A stretch of 43,251 nt of DNA from Actinomycetota bacterium (GCA_005773635.1 SXHN01000080.1:1-43251); one strand, 5' to 3'; numbered from the stretch's first letter, positions 1 to 8,241 are shown. Translations and numbers: made by a program. The notes: a model not told the origin generated them from the sequence alone.

Positions 1-1764
1 CGGGCCGCCTTCGCCGGCGAACATGCGCGTTGGGTCTTCGTTTTCTCGCTTGAACGGAAACACGCCGCCCACGAATGGAAACGCGCCAGGGAGATTCTCG
101 CTGCGAAGCCAGCGCACAAGTTCACCGTCATCGACAAATCTCGGAAGGGCGACCTTTGGCACCTTCGTGCCGCTGAGCGACTCGCGAGTCAGCACTGTGG
201 TGATTTCACGATCACGCACTCTCGTGACGTGCTCGTCGCCTTGGTACGCAGCTTGGCGTGCGGGCCACTCAGCCAACAAGTTACGAGTCTCGGCATCGAG
301 TGCACGATCTGCGTGATCGATGAGCGAGTCGATATCGACGGTGTCGTTACCCGCGCTTTGGAGTGCGCGGCGAGCTCCCCGCAATTGCGCAACGTGTCGT
401 GCCGCCGTCGCTTGCGTTTGCGTTGCCCGGTGATACGAGCGCACCGTGTGAGAGATGTCGGCGAGATACCGACCCCGCGCCGGAGGAATCAACGCCGTCG
501 CCGCCGTCGACGACGCTCGGACCGATACCGTCTCGAGCACACCGTCACTGAGCTGCAAATCGGTGCGCGAGGCCAGCTCGCTGCGAAGATATTGATAGAG
601 CGCCGTCACTCCGTCGTCGTTGAAGCGTGAAGCGATCGTGCCGAACACAGGCAGGTCATCGTTCGCACCGAACCGCTCGAGATTGCGGGCCATTTGGCGC
701 CGCACGTCGCGCAAGGCGTCTTCGCCGCCACGCCGTTCGAACTTGTTGATCGCGACCGCGGCGGCGAAGTCGAGCATGTCGATCTTTTCGAGTTGCGACG
801 CAGCACCAAACTCTGGGGTCATCACGTACACCGGCACATCGACATGGTCCACGACGCCCGCGTCGCCCTGACCTATTCCTGGCGTCTCCACGATCACGAG
901 GTCAAAGCCCGCTGCTTTGCACGCGGCAATCATGTCGTCGATTGTGGCGGGCACTTCGCCGGTGCCGCCACGAGTGGCAAACGACCGGTAGTACACGTTG
1001 TCGCCTTCGATCGCGTTCATACGTATGCGGTCGCCTAGCAGCGCGCCGCCACCGCGCCGTCGGGTTGGGTCGATCGCAAGCACAGCGATTTGCAGTTTGT
1101 CTTGTTGATCAATGCGGAAGCGGCGCACGATTTCGTCGGTGAGCGACGACTTTCCGCTGCCACCGGTGCCCGTCATACCGAGCACCGCCGTTGGTCGGGC
1201 CCCTGCCGCGCTTCGAATCGCGGCGAGCACCTCGTTCCCGGTTCGAAGTTCTTCGATGCAAGTGAGGATACGGGCGAGCGCCCGGTGATTGCCGTTGAAC
1301 ACGTCGTAGAGGTCGACGGACTCCGCGGCAAGGTCGTCGTCGCACGCCTCGATCATCGTGTTGACCATCGCGGCAAGCCCGAGCTGTTGGCCGTCGTCGG
1401 GCGAAAAAATCTTCGTCACGCCATAGGCCTGCAGCTCCGCGATCTCGTCGGGAACGATTACTCCGCCACCACCACCAAACACTTTGATATGAGCGGAGCC
1501 GAGCCGACGAAGTTCGTCGATAAGAAACTTAAAATATTCGAGGTGGCCGCCCTGATACGACGACACCGCGATCCCGTGCACATCTTCTTGAATCGCGGCC
1601 GAGACCACTTCGGCAACACTGCGATTGTGCCCGAGATGGATAACTTCTGCACCTTGACTCTGCAAGATGCGGCGCATGATGTTGATAGCAGCGTCGTGGC
1701 CATCGAAGAGCGTCGCCGCGGTGATGAACCGCACCGGACGAGATGGCAGATACAAGTCAGTCAC
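1..1764 (-). CDS. icmF: Fused isobutyryl-CoA mutase IcmF (N-terminal 588 residues, runs off window)
   Basis: Adenosylcobalamin-dependent acyl-CoA mutase fused to its G-protein chaperone; the family interconverts isobutyryl-CoA and n-butyryl-CoA in the cytoplasm. Reading starts at GTG 1764 and stays open to base 1. Residues 1-135 are the B12-binding domain (DGHD at 21-24, then GHNRSV near 45-50, GGGGGVI near 97-103). Residues 190-430 are a MeaB-like GTPase: Walker A GMTGTGGSGKSS at 196-207, ETPGIGQGD switch, and a base-specificity loop NKFE instead of the usual NKxD. The mutase domain begins just before the edge (MFAGEGGP at 581-588 matches the MxAGxGG entry of mutase large subunits). The order B12-GTPase-mutase distinguishes IcmF from separate MutA/MutB. 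No clear ribosome site precedes the GTG, so the start is the weaker part of the call. Confidence 0.93.
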   Translation of the reverse strand, partial: MTDLYLPSRPVRFITAATLFDGHDAAINIMRRILQSQGAEVIHLGHNRSVAEVVSAAIQEDVHGIAVSSYQGGHLEYFKFLIDELRRLGSAHIKVFGGGGGVIVPDEIAELQAYGVTKIFSPDDGQQLGLAAMVNTMIEACDDDLAAESVDLYDVFNGNHRALARILTCIEELRTGNEVLAAIRSAAGARPTAVLGMTGTGGSGKSSLTDEIVRRFRIDQQDKLQIAVLAIDPTRRRGGGALLGDRIRMNAIEGDNVYYRSFATRGGTGEVPATIDDMIAACKAAGFDLVIVETPGIGQGDAGVVDHVDVPVYVMTPEFGAASQLEKIDMLDFAAAVAINKFERRGGEDALRDVRRQMARNLERFGANDDLPVFGTIASRFNDDGVTALYQYLRSELASRTDLQLSDGVLETVSVRASSTAATALIPPARGRYLADISHTVRSYHRATQTQATAARHVAQLRGARRALQSAGNDTVDIDSLIDHADRALDAETRNLLAEWPARQAAYQGDEHVTRVRDREITTVLTRESLSGTKVPKVALPRFVDDGELVRWLRSENLPGAFPFVGGVFPFKRENEDPTRMFAGEGGP

Positions 1765-1862
1765 CAGCCAAGCCTACGACCCACCCGAGCGTCGGCGCGA
1801 AAGTCGACCGCCGACGGTACACAAACGCGCCAACCCTGATTCGGTTCGGGCCATCCGCCACG

Positions 1863-1901
1863 CGACGGGGTGGGCAGACGCCGTTGTCTGCCCACCCGTC
1901 G
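1863..1901 (-). terminator. Strong hairpin between the small membrane gene and icmF
   Basis: GTGGGCAGAC and GTCTGCCCAC pair perfectly over 10 bp, extended by CGACGG/CCGTCG with one bulged G, around the 6-nt loop GCCGTT. It lies 44 nt past the stop of the minus-strand membrane gene and about 100 nt before icmF. No clear T-run follows, so this is either a weak intrinsic terminator or an mRNA-stabilising hairpin. Confidence 0.6.
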
Positions 1902-1944
1902 GTCATCCCGCACGAAATGCGAGGCGGTATGCCCCGGCTCGTAG

Positions 1945-2268
1945 CTACGCGGCTTTGATCATCCGATGTTCGCCAAGGGTTTCGTCGCTGGCAGCCTTGT
2001 CGTGGGTGAGATACCCAAACATTGCTCGCCAAGGAACCGTCATACCCGCAACGATGAGGCCCGTCATCCAAAGACCCGTGTTGTGATTGCGAACCGCGAC
2101 ACCGAAGCTGTCGAACAGTGAGTAGTCGAGGAGCAAGACGGAGCCGATGCCAAGCACGAATGTGAGCAACGACTTCATGGACTTAATCGACGGCACTGCA
2201 TCGGTAAGAAAGTCGACAAGCTTGACGGTTGCCAATGCAAGCAGGGCGACGATGGCAAATGCGTACAT
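1945..2268 (-). CDS. Small hydrophobic membrane protein, unknown function
   Basis: 107 residues. I do not recognise the family. The start is the ATG at 2268 because a full AGGAGG lies 8 nt upstream; the reading frame stays open 21 codons further upstream but that part looks non-coding. Three likely membrane helices: about residues 3-20 (AFAIVALLALATVKLV), 32-50 (LLTFVLGIGSVLLLDY) and 63-85 (LWMTGLIVAGMTVPWRAMFGYL). The C-terminal tail is charged (HDKAASDETLGEHR). The gene is monocistronic, followed by a strong hairpin and preceded by a 7-bp inverted repeat (2346-2369). The very strong ribosome site suggests high translation (inference). Confidence 0.75.
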   Translation of the reverse strand: MYAFAIVALLALATVKLVDFLTDAVPSIKSMKSLLTFVLGIGSVLLLDYSLFDSFGVAVRNHNTGLWMTGLIVAGMTVPWRAMFGYLTHDKAASDETLGEHRMIKAA

Positions 2269-2345
2269 GAGACCCACCTCCTGGTGGACATTCAACCCAG
2301 CGTGACTTGCGCTGGTAGCCAAATACGACACAACGAATCACGAAC

Positions 2346-2369
2346 AGTTACAAGGGTATTCATGTAACT
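2346..2369. promoter_or_regulatory. Inverted repeat AGTTACA-N10-TGTAACT, candidate operator
   Basis: Perfect 7-bp arms separated by 10 nt, in the 185-nt gap between the SnoaL-like gene end (2454) and the membrane gene start (2268). It lies about 78 nt upstream of the membrane gene, where a transcription-factor site would be expected. A terminator role is unlikely because the stem is AT-rich and no T-run follows. Confidence 0.4.
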
Positions 2370-2453
2370 ATTAGGGAGTGACGAGTGTCGCTTCGCTACC
2401 AGTCGGTGAATTCCACGGCCACTCCCCACTAAGCCGCGAGCACCACGAAATGC

Positions 2454-2933
2454 CTAGCGGCGCATCTGTGGAAATGTGAAGACTTCATTGCGGCCAGTCC
2501 GCTTCAACGATTGGTAGTTGCGGCGAGCGAACCACCAGCGGCCGTCGACTCGCATGTACTCGTCTTGATATAGCCCAAAGGCCTGCGAATCGGCACCCGT
2601 CGCAACCTCTTGACGAAGCTCACACATGAACACCCGAGCCCACGCTCGATCAAGATCGCCTTCAATCCCAATCACCGTATGCGCATTGAGAATCACGAAT
2701 TCGAAAAACTCAAACATCTCGATCGCGCCACTGATGAAATCACCCAATGCCGCGGGGCCGTTGAACTCAAACGCGGGGCGGGTCACGGTATCGACGGTGA
2801 TGTGCGCAGCCGGCAGAAACAACTCAGTTAATTCAGACCATGCTCGACGGTTCACTACATCGGCATACGCCGATTGCAAGCGAGACACCGCGATGTAATC
2901 AATGGTGTCCTGCGCGATTGCGAACTCACTCAC
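2454..2933 (-). CDS. SnoaL/NTF2-like protein, likely polyketide-cyclase-fold enzyme or binding protein
   Basis: 159 residues from GTG 2933, which overlaps the stop of the preceding SDR (GTGAGTGA), so translation is probably coupled. The frame continues upstream inside the SDR but has no reason to be used. Features of the SnoaL_4-like fold: N-terminal helix IDYIAVSRLQSAYADVVNRRAW, strand LTELFLPAAHITVD, GPAALGDFI, and a C-terminal sheet ending VDGRWWFARRNYQSL. Such proteins act as cyclases, isomerases or dehydratases, or only bind ligand; the substrate cannot be read from sequence. Being third in an operon with a crotonase and a dienoyl-CoA-reductase-like SDR suggests work on a CoA-ester or ring intermediate (inference). 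Confidence 0.8.
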   Translation of the reverse strand: MSEFAIAQDTIDYIAVSRLQSAYADVVNRRAWSELTELFLPAAHITVDTVTRPAFEFNGPAALGDFISGAIEMFEFFEFVILNAHTVIGIEGDLDRAWARVFMCELRQEVATGADSQAFGLYQDEYMRVDGRWWFARRNYQSLKRTGRNEVFTFPQMRR

Positions 2934-3807
2934 CGAACGGACCCTTGCCCATCTGATCGCGCACCGTAATGACCGGCGGGTTGGTGAGTAAGCGGCGTTG
3001 CCAGTTGGCGCCGTCGACCACGAGGGTGTGGCCTGATATGAATCGAGCGTAGGGCGAAGCCAAGAACGTGGCCGCCCATCCGAGTTCCCGCAACCTCCCG
3101 ACCCGCAACGCAGGCTGGCAAACATCTTTGTCGTTCGTTCGCGCCAGGTTGCCCTGAATATCCGCGGTCATGTCGTCGTGCGGGAACAGCCCCGGCACTA
3201 GACCGTTGACTTGGATGCCGTAGGGCCCCCATTCCACCGCCAATGTTTCCACCATGTTTTTCACACCAGCCTTTGCCGCCGCCGAATGCGCGAAACCCGG
3301 GCCGCCGGTCCAGGCATAGGACGCACCAACGTTGATAATCGACCCCGGCGTGCCGGCCGCGAGATGGCGTCGCCCAAACTCACGGGCGCAGAAGTATGTG
3401 CCGTTCAGCGTGATATCCACAACGGTGCGCCACGCATTGGGCGACATGTCTTCCGCTGGCACGGGGAAATTGGCAGCCGCGTTATTGACCAACACGCTCG
3501 GTAACCCAAACGCGCCGACCGCGGCGTCGAATGCGGCCGCGATCGAATCGGGCTCGCGAATATCACAGGCGACAGTCAATACGTTCGCGCCGACTTCACG
3601 CATCGACGATTCACCCTGTTCAAGATGTTCGGGCTTGCGACTCGCAATCACGATCGAAGCACCCAGCCGCGCAAACTCGGTGGCGATCGCGCGGCCGAGC
3701 CCGGTGCCGCCACCGGTGACGAAGACACACTCACCGTTGTAGGTACCCGCAGGCAGCGCACTCGCGCCTAACGGCGCCGGTTCGCCAAGCCCAATCAGTT
3801 CAGTCAT
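2926..3807 (-). CDS. SDR oxidoreductase of the 2,4-dienoyl-CoA reductase type
   Basis: 293 residues; ATG 3807 chosen because AAGGGAAG lies 8-9 nt upstream and the crotonase stop is 5 nt away (a TTG at 3816 is possible). NADP-binding TGGGTGLG at 31-38, NNAAANF at 108-114. The classical YxxxK is missing: the lysine K179 lies in HSAAAKAG with no tyrosine four residues before. Y164, S175, K179 and N113 reproduce the spacing of Tyr199, Ser210, Lys214 and Asn148 of mitochondrial DECR1, so this is that catalytic subgroup and not FabG-like. Expected reaction: NADPH reduction of 2,4-dienoyl-CoA or a related enoyl-CoA. Second gene of the operon starting at 4595. Confidence 0.85.
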   Translation of the reverse strand: MTELIGLGEPAPLGASALPAGTYNGECVFVTGGGTGLGRAIATEFARLGASIVIASRKPEHLEQGESSMREVGANVLTVACDIREPDSIAAAFDAAVGAFGLPSVLVNNAAANFPVPAEDMSPNAWRTVVDITLNGTYFCAREFGRRHLAAGTPGSIINVGASYAWTGGPGFAHSAAAKAGVKNMVETLAVEWGPYGIQVNGLVPGLFPHDDMTADIQGNLARTNDKDVCQPALRVGRLRELGWAATFLASPYARFISGHTLVVDGANWQRRLLTNPPVITVRDQMGKGPFGE

Positions 3808-3812
3808 TGCGT

Positions 3813-4595
3813 TCAACTTCCCTTGTAGTTCGGTGCCCGATCTTCAGCGCGCGCGGCACGAAACTCAGCGTAGTCATCCGACTTATTGACAAAGGTTTGA
3901 TAGATCAATTCAGCACTCATCGACGAGACAACTTCAGGTTCGGCCAGATGGCGAATCACCCTCCGCGCCATCTTCACCGTCACTTTTGGAGACGCGGCAA
4001 TCTTTTCCGCCATCTCGCGTGCGACCGCATCGAGTTGTTCGGCAGGCACAACGCGCGAAACGATGCCGTAAGCAAGTGCCTCGTGCGCATCGAGAAGCCG
4101 ACCGGTGAGCACCATGTCGCTCACCAATCCATGGCCACACATTTGAAACAGCCGGCCAACTCCCCCGGTGTCGGGAATCACTCCGTGGCCGACCTCGGGG
4201 AGCATGAATCGAGCGCCCTCTGCAGCGATGCGAATATCGCACAGCAGAGCACGTTGGAACGACCCGCCGATCGCCCAGCCTTGGATCGGCACAATGATCG
4301 GCGCGTCAATCTCAAACATCCGCTGGATGCCTCGATGGCCCCGAGTCATGAGTTCGTGATGGGTCAGGGCTTGATCACCATTGCCAATAGAACCCACGTC
4401 GCGACCCGACGACCAGCTCTTGCCTTCACCGCGCCAGATGATGGCCCGCACTTCCGGTCGATGTTGGAGTTCCCCGAGAATCTCAAACAACGCAAGATCC
4501 ATCGGATCATCAAACGCGTTGTGTTTTTCTACGTTGTTGTTCGTAATGACAGCAATTGCACCGTCGATTTCGAGGGTCACTCTTGGGTCAGCCAT
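3813..4595 (-). CDS. Crotonase-fold enoyl-CoA hydratase/isomerase family protein
   Basis: 260 residues from ATG 4595, typical crotonase length. Oxyanion-hole segments WSSGRD (61-66) and GWAIGG (106-111) are present. Of the two hydratase glutamates, the second is kept (E134 in LPEVGHG) but the first, normally in GGxxE, is Q114 (GGSFQRALLCD). IPDTGG at 140-145 carries an Asp where hydratases usually have Gly. Loss of one Glu makes classical syn-hydration doubtful; isomerase, hydrolase or ring-modifying activity is possible. First gene of a three-gene operon. There is no Shine-Dalgarno, but TAAGGT at 4609-4604 stands 8 nt before ATG, suggesting a leaderless start. Confidence 0.88.
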   Translation of the reverse strand: MADPRVTLEIDGAIAVITNNNVEKHNAFDDPMDLALFEILGELQHRPEVRAIIWRGEGKSWSSGRDVGSIGNGDQALTHHELMTRGHRGIQRMFEIDAPIIVPIQGWAIGGSFQRALLCDIRIAAEGARFMLPEVGHGVIPDTGGVGRLFQMCGHGLVSDMVLTGRLLDAHEALAYGIVSRVVPAEQLDAVAREMAEKIAASPKVTVKMARRVIRHLAEPEVVSSMSAELIYQTFVNKSDDYAEFRAARAEDRAPNYKGS

Positions 4596-4603
4596 GATCG
4601 CAG

Positions 4604-4609
4604 ACCTTA
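4604..4609 (-). promoter_or_regulatory. -10 box TAAGGT of a probable leaderless promoter
   Basis: On the minus strand TAAGGT is followed by 8 nt and the crotonase ATG (4595). No purine-rich ribosome site lies closer than the box itself. The arrangement fits a transcript starting at or next to the start codon. Confidence 0.45.
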
Positions 4610-4726
4610 GAACGCTCGCCAATAGATGCAACTGAATCCGCGACAAGATTCCTGTTCCCCGCTCTCGGTCGCACCACGAGCGACGACGGCGTGTTTCTAT
4701 ACCGCGGACGGTCGCCACCGAGCCCT

Positions 4727-4732
4727 TAACGT
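4727..4732 (+). promoter_or_regulatory. -10 box TAACGT of a probable leaderless promoter
   Basis: TAACGT, then 7 nt, then the ATG of the SDR at 4740, with no Shine-Dalgarno between. It faces away from the crotonase promoter in the 144-nt divergent gap. Confidence 0.5.
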
Positions 4733-4739
4733 GCACGTC

Positions 4740-5486
4740 ATGTTTGATCTCAGTGGCAAAGTGGCGTTGGTGACTGGTGCTGGGCAAGGCATCGGTGCTG
4801 GTATCGCTCGCGCACTGGCCGCCCAAGGCGCAGTCGTCGCGGTGAACGACGTAGTTGCGAATCGTGCACAAACGACAGTCGAATCCATCGTGGCCGCTGG
4901 CGCGCAGGCCATCGCTTGCGGCTTCGATGTCACCGATTACAACAATGTCGACACCGCGATCGCAGCGATCACCGACACATTCGGGGCAATCGACATCCTC
5001 GTCAACAACGCTGGCATCCCCTTCGGAATGGGGCTCAAGAAGTTTCGAGAAACCGAACCTAGCGAGTGGCGCAAATACATCGACATCAACCTCTATGGCG
5101 TGATGAATTGCTCACGGATAGTCATCGAAAACATGTGCGACCGCGGCTTTGGGCGGGTGATCACGATTGCGAGCGGCGCGGGTACGCATGGTCTGGAGCT
5201 CGGGGTTTCGGGATACGGCGCAGGCAAGGGCGGCGGCATCGCGTTCATGCGTCACCTGGCCCTCGAACACGCAAAGTTCGGCGTTACTGCAAACTCGATC
5301 GCCCTTGGGCTGATGGCTGGAGGTCCGGAACCCGATGTCACCGAGAGCATCGCCCGGAGCATTCCTGCTCGTCGCCTCGGAACGCCTGAAGACGTCGGGG
5401 CATTGTGCGTGTATCTCGCAAGCAATGAAGCCGGCTGGATAACGGGTCAGACCATGCATCTCAACGGCGGCAGTCAAACCTCATAG
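4740..5486 (+). CDS. Short-chain dehydrogenase/reductase (FabG-like)
   Basis: 248 residues, classical SDR length. The start ATG 4740 gives MFDLSGKVALVTG, the usual SDR beginning; upstream in-frame codons do not look coding. Cofactor motif TGAGQGIG at 12-19, D64 in FDVTD, NNAG at 89-92, catalytic S145, Y159 and K163 (YGAGK). Acts as an NAD(P)H-dependent alcohol/ketone oxidoreductase in the cytoplasm; the substrate is unknown. It is divergent from the crotonase operon and convergent with the P450 (20-nt gap), so it may belong to the same degradative function, perhaps as a 3-hydroxyacyl-CoA dehydrogenase (inference). Confidence 0.87.
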   Translation: MFDLSGKVALVTGAGQGIGAGIARALAAQGAVVAVNDVVANRAQTTVESIVAAGAQAIACGFDVTDYNNVDTAIAAITDTFGAIDILVNNAGIPFGMGLKKFRETEPSEWRKYIDINLYGVMNCSRIVIENMCDRGFGRVITIASGAGTHGLELGVSGYGAGKGGGIAFMRHLALEHAKFGVTANSIALGLMAGGPEPDVTESIARSIPARRLGTPEDVGALCVYLASNEAGWITGQTMHLNGGSQTS

Positions 5487-5506
5487 CTCAGCGCCTCACG
5501 CGGCGA

Positions 5507-6694
5507 TCAGTACGTGATCGGCACCGATGCTGGGCCCCGAACCGTATTGGTGGCCACATATTCAACTGCGTCGCGATCGACGCGCCACGTTGGAAACCGC
5601 AGCAGAGTCTCTTCAAGCGCAACCCGACCTTCCAGCCGAGCGAGCGCCGCACCGAGACAGAAATGCGCGCCGTAACCGAGGCTCAAATGCCGCGTCGAAT
5701 CGCGTTGCACGATGAATCGATCCGCGTCGGCGTACTGGCGTTCGTCACGTCCAGCCGACCCAGTGAGCATCGCCAGAGTCGATCCAGCAGGAATTACCGT
5801 GCCATGCATCTCAACATCGCATGTCACGTAGCGGCTCTGAATCGGGGAAGGTGCTTCGTATCGCAGCAGTTCTTCGATGGCCGCGGGTATAAGCGCCGGA
5901 TTCGAAACCAATAGCTCGCGCTGATCGGCGAAGTCGCACAGCACCACGCTCGCCCAACCCAGCATGCGTGCCACGGTCTCGTTCCCCGCATTGCTAATTA
6001 ATCCGATCATGCCGAGCACTTCCATGTCGTCGAGCTTTCGCACTGTTCCATCAAGATCCGTGAGCTCAGCATCGCAGAGCGCCGATATGAAATCATCTTG
6101 AGGATTCGCGCGCCGTTGCTGCATTACCTCGTAGTAGTACGTATGCATTTTCGTCAAGACCTCGAGCGCGTCTTTCGCGATCCCTTCGTGACCTTCCTCT
6201 CGATGGAGCATGAGGTCACTCCACTCGCGGAGTTGGTCGTGATCTTCCTCCGGGAATCCAAGCAACGTTGAGATGACCATCACCGGAAGGCGCGCGCCAA
6301 AATCGGTGACGTAGTCGAAGCCACCAGCACCAATCAGTGGGTCGAGATACGCACTACACAACTCGCGAATGCGCGCTTCCATCGCACCAACGCGTCGAGG
6401 CGTGTACACACGATTCACGACCTTGCGCATCACATCGTGCTTGGGCGGGTCCATCATGATCATCATGGGAATCGTCGGCTCTTGTGGGATCGAATCCAAT
6501 GTGATGCCGTGCGCCGAGCTAAAGGTCTCGGTATCCATCGAAGCCGCGAGCACGTCGTCGAAGCGACTCAAAGCGTAGAAGTTGTATCGCTCATTGCGGT
6601 ACACAGGAGCTTCGTCACGCAAACGCCGCCATGCCTCATAGGGCGAGGCTTGAAAAGCAGCGGCATAGGGATCCCAATAGGGCGAATCAGCCAT
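5507..6694 (-). CDS. Cytochrome P450
   Basis: 395 residues, soluble bacterial class. I-helix oxygen-binding motif AGNET at 236-240, K-helix EELLR (ExxR) at 274-278, and heme loop LGYGAHFCLG at 339-348 with thiolate ligand C346 (the first Phe of the usual FGxGxHxCxG is Leu). No membrane anchor. Catalyses NAD(P)H-, ferredoxin-dependent monooxygenation of an unknown substrate; no ferredoxin or ferredoxin reductase gene is adjacent, so redox partners must come from elsewhere. ATG 6694 is 6 nt after a TAGAGT box with no ribosome site, so it is probably leaderless. The gene lies back to back with the amidase. Confidence 0.93.
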   Translation of the reverse strand: MADSPYWDPYAAAFQASPYEAWRRLRDEAPVYRNERYNFYALSRFDDVLAASMDTETFSSAHGITLDSIPQEPTIPMMIMMDPPKHDVMRKVVNRVYTPRRVGAMEARIRELCSAYLDPLIGAGGFDYVTDFGARLPVMVISTLLGFPEEDHDQLREWSDLMLHREEGHEGIAKDALEVLTKMHTYYYEVMQQRRANPQDDFISALCDAELTDLDGTVRKLDDMEVLGMIGLISNAGNETVARMLGWASVVLCDFADQRELLVSNPALIPAAIEELLRYEAPSPIQSRYVTCDVEMHGTVIPAGSTLAMLTGSAGRDERQYADADRFIVQRDSTRHLSLGYGAHFCLGAALARLEGRVALEETLLRFPTWRVDRDAVEYVATNTVRGPASVPITY

Positions 6695-6700
6695 GACGGC

Positions 6701-6706
6701 ACTCTA
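6701..6706 (-). promoter_or_regulatory. -10 box TAGAGT of a probable leaderless promoter for the P450
   Basis: TAGAGT on the minus strand is followed by 6 nt and the P450 ATG at 6694. No purine-rich site precedes the start. Confidence 0.5.
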
Positions 6707-6782
6707 CGCAACGCATGCGCGCGCCGAAATCTGGCATCATGCAAGCTCAAGAAAACGGACGCATCACGCAAGGAGTTCCGCT

Positions 6783-8189
6783 ATGACAATGCTTTCGGTG
6801 GCCGCAGCCGCGGCCGCTATTCGTAATCGCACGATCACGGCCCGAGACCTTGTCGAGCAATGTCTCGAGGCGATCGACCGACACAATCCGTCGCTCAACG
6901 CGTTTGTTCATCTTGACACCGTCGGCGCGCGATCTCGCGCCGACGCCACCGATGCGGCGTTGCAGCGCGGCGACGATCTCGGGCCGCTTGCCGGCGTGCC
7001 GTTCGGAGTAAAAGACCTTGAAGATTGCGCGGGTATGCCCACGACACAAGGCTCGCGTTGGTATCAAGGGCAACCACCTGCGAGCAACGACGACATTCAC
7101 GTCGCTCGCTTGCGGGCTGCGGGCGCGAACCCAATCGGCAAAACCGCGACACCGGAGTTCGGCACGTGGGCATACACCACAAGCCCGGCATTGGGTGTCA
7201 CTCGCAATCCATGGAACGCGTCGTGCACGCCGGGTGGATCGAGTGGCGGATCGAGCGCGGCCGTCAGTGCGGGCTTGGTGCCGTTTTGCACGGCCAGCGA
7301 CGGCGGCGGTTCCATTCGCACGCCCGCTGGATTCACAGGCCTTGTGGGTCTCAAAACCACCTACGGTCGGATCCCCGGCCTCAATCGGACAGTCACCGCG
7401 CAAAACTCCGTGGTCGGTTCGCTCACCACCACTGTCGAAGACACTGCCCTGCTCCTCGACATCATGGCTGGCCCCGATGCCCGCGATCGGGTTTGTCTGC
7501 CCCATCCGACGATCCGATACGCGGATGCGCTACACGACCTTGATGTGCGCGGGCTACGAGCAACATTTACGCCCGATTTCGGATTCGCCATAGTCGATGC
7601 CGAAGTGGTTGCGATCGCTCGGGCGGCCGCACGCGCGATCGCCGTGGCTTCCGGTTTGCAATGGGTGGATGTCGACATCCAGTTCGACGATTGGGTGCCG
7701 ACGTACGCTCGAATGGAGGGCATCGACATGTTCATGGGCCGCGACCGAGCGCTGTGGGAAACGCGGCTCGACGAGCTAGATCCACTAGTCGCTCCCGGGT
7801 GGGCCAGCGCGCAACGGATTACGCTTCCGAAACTCGCCGCCGTATACGACCGCCGTTTCGCCTACGAACAACAAGTCGCCACGCTCTGCAATGACGTCGA
7901 CATTGTGTTTTCTCCCACTTCAGCGATCACAGCATTTGCGGCTGAGGGACCAATGCCAACGACCGTTTGTGGGGTTGAGACCCACGCTGGGATGGCCGTC
8001 CCTCACGCAATGCTCGCCAACTTGGTCAATTTGCCCGCGATCTCGATTCCGGCCGGTAGCCATAGCAACGGAATGCCCGTAGGGCTCCATGCGATGGCAC
8101 CCCGTTATCGGGAAGAAATCTGTTTGCGCCTCGCGAAGATCGCCGAATCCACCAATCCTTGGCCGCGGTTCGCTCCAATGTCGAGCTAG
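6783..8189 (+). CDS. Amidase (amidase-signature family)
   Basis: 468 residues. ATG 6783 chosen for AAGGAG about 8 nt upstream; an in-frame upstream ATG overlaps the P450 promoter and is unlikely. The Ser-cisSer-Lys triad is visible: K77 in FGVKDLED, the GGSSGGSS loop at 151-158, and nucleophile S177 in DGGGSIRTPA. The family hydrolyses amide bonds of small amides, aryl amides or acyl-amides. The short C-terminal half without an extra domain argues against GatA (no gatB or gatC nearby). Monocistronic, with a hairpin-capable inverted repeat 26 nt after the stop. Substrate unknown; it could be a nitrile-pathway or xenobiotic amidase. Confidence 0.9.
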   Translation: MTMLSVAAAAAAIRNRTITARDLVEQCLEAIDRHNPSLNAFVHLDTVGARSRADATDAALQRGDDLGPLAGVPFGVKDLEDCAGMPTTQGSRWYQGQPPASNDDIHVARLRAAGANPIGKTATPEFGTWAYTTSPALGVTRNPWNASCTPGGSSGGSSAAVSAGLVPFCTASDGGGSIRTPAGFTGLVGLKTTYGRIPGLNRTVTAQNSVVGSLTTTVEDTALLLDIMAGPDARDRVCLPHPTIRYADALHDLDVRGLRATFTPDFGFAIVDAEVVAIARAAARAIAVASGLQWVDVDIQFDDWVPTYARMEGIDMFMGRDRALWETRLDELDPLVAPGWASAQRITLPKLAAVYDRRFAYEQQVATLCNDVDIVFSPTSAITAFAAEGPMPTTVCGVETHAGMAVPHAMLANLVNLPAISIPAGSHSNGMPVGLHAMAPRYREEICLRLAKIAESTNPWPRFAPMSS

Positions 8190-8214
8190 CGCTCACCGTG
8201 TAGCAGCCGCACCG

Positions 8215-8241
8215 TGTCACACTTCGCGTTGCTACATCGTC
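8215..8241 (+). promoter_or_regulatory. ECF41-type promoter TGTCACA-N16-CGTC
   Basis: TGTCACA at 8215-8221 and CGTC at 8238-8241 are separated by exactly 16 nt. This is the target motif I recall for ECF41 sigma factors, and the downstream operon encodes such a factor. The implied start near 8248 leaves a short leader with AAAGG at 8261-8265, 7 nt before ATG 8273. The same stretch holds an inverted repeat (8215-8225 with 8243-8253, 11 pairs including one G-U), which might also end amidase transcription. Confidence 0.8.

Noticed and set aside
1090-1839. A 249-codon plus-strand open frame.
   Set aside because: It is antisense to icmF, whose minus-strand product shows clear B12 and GTPase motifs.
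3807-4610. A 267-codon plus-strand open frame.
   Set aside because: It lies exactly antisense to the crotonase gene and has no protein-like pattern.
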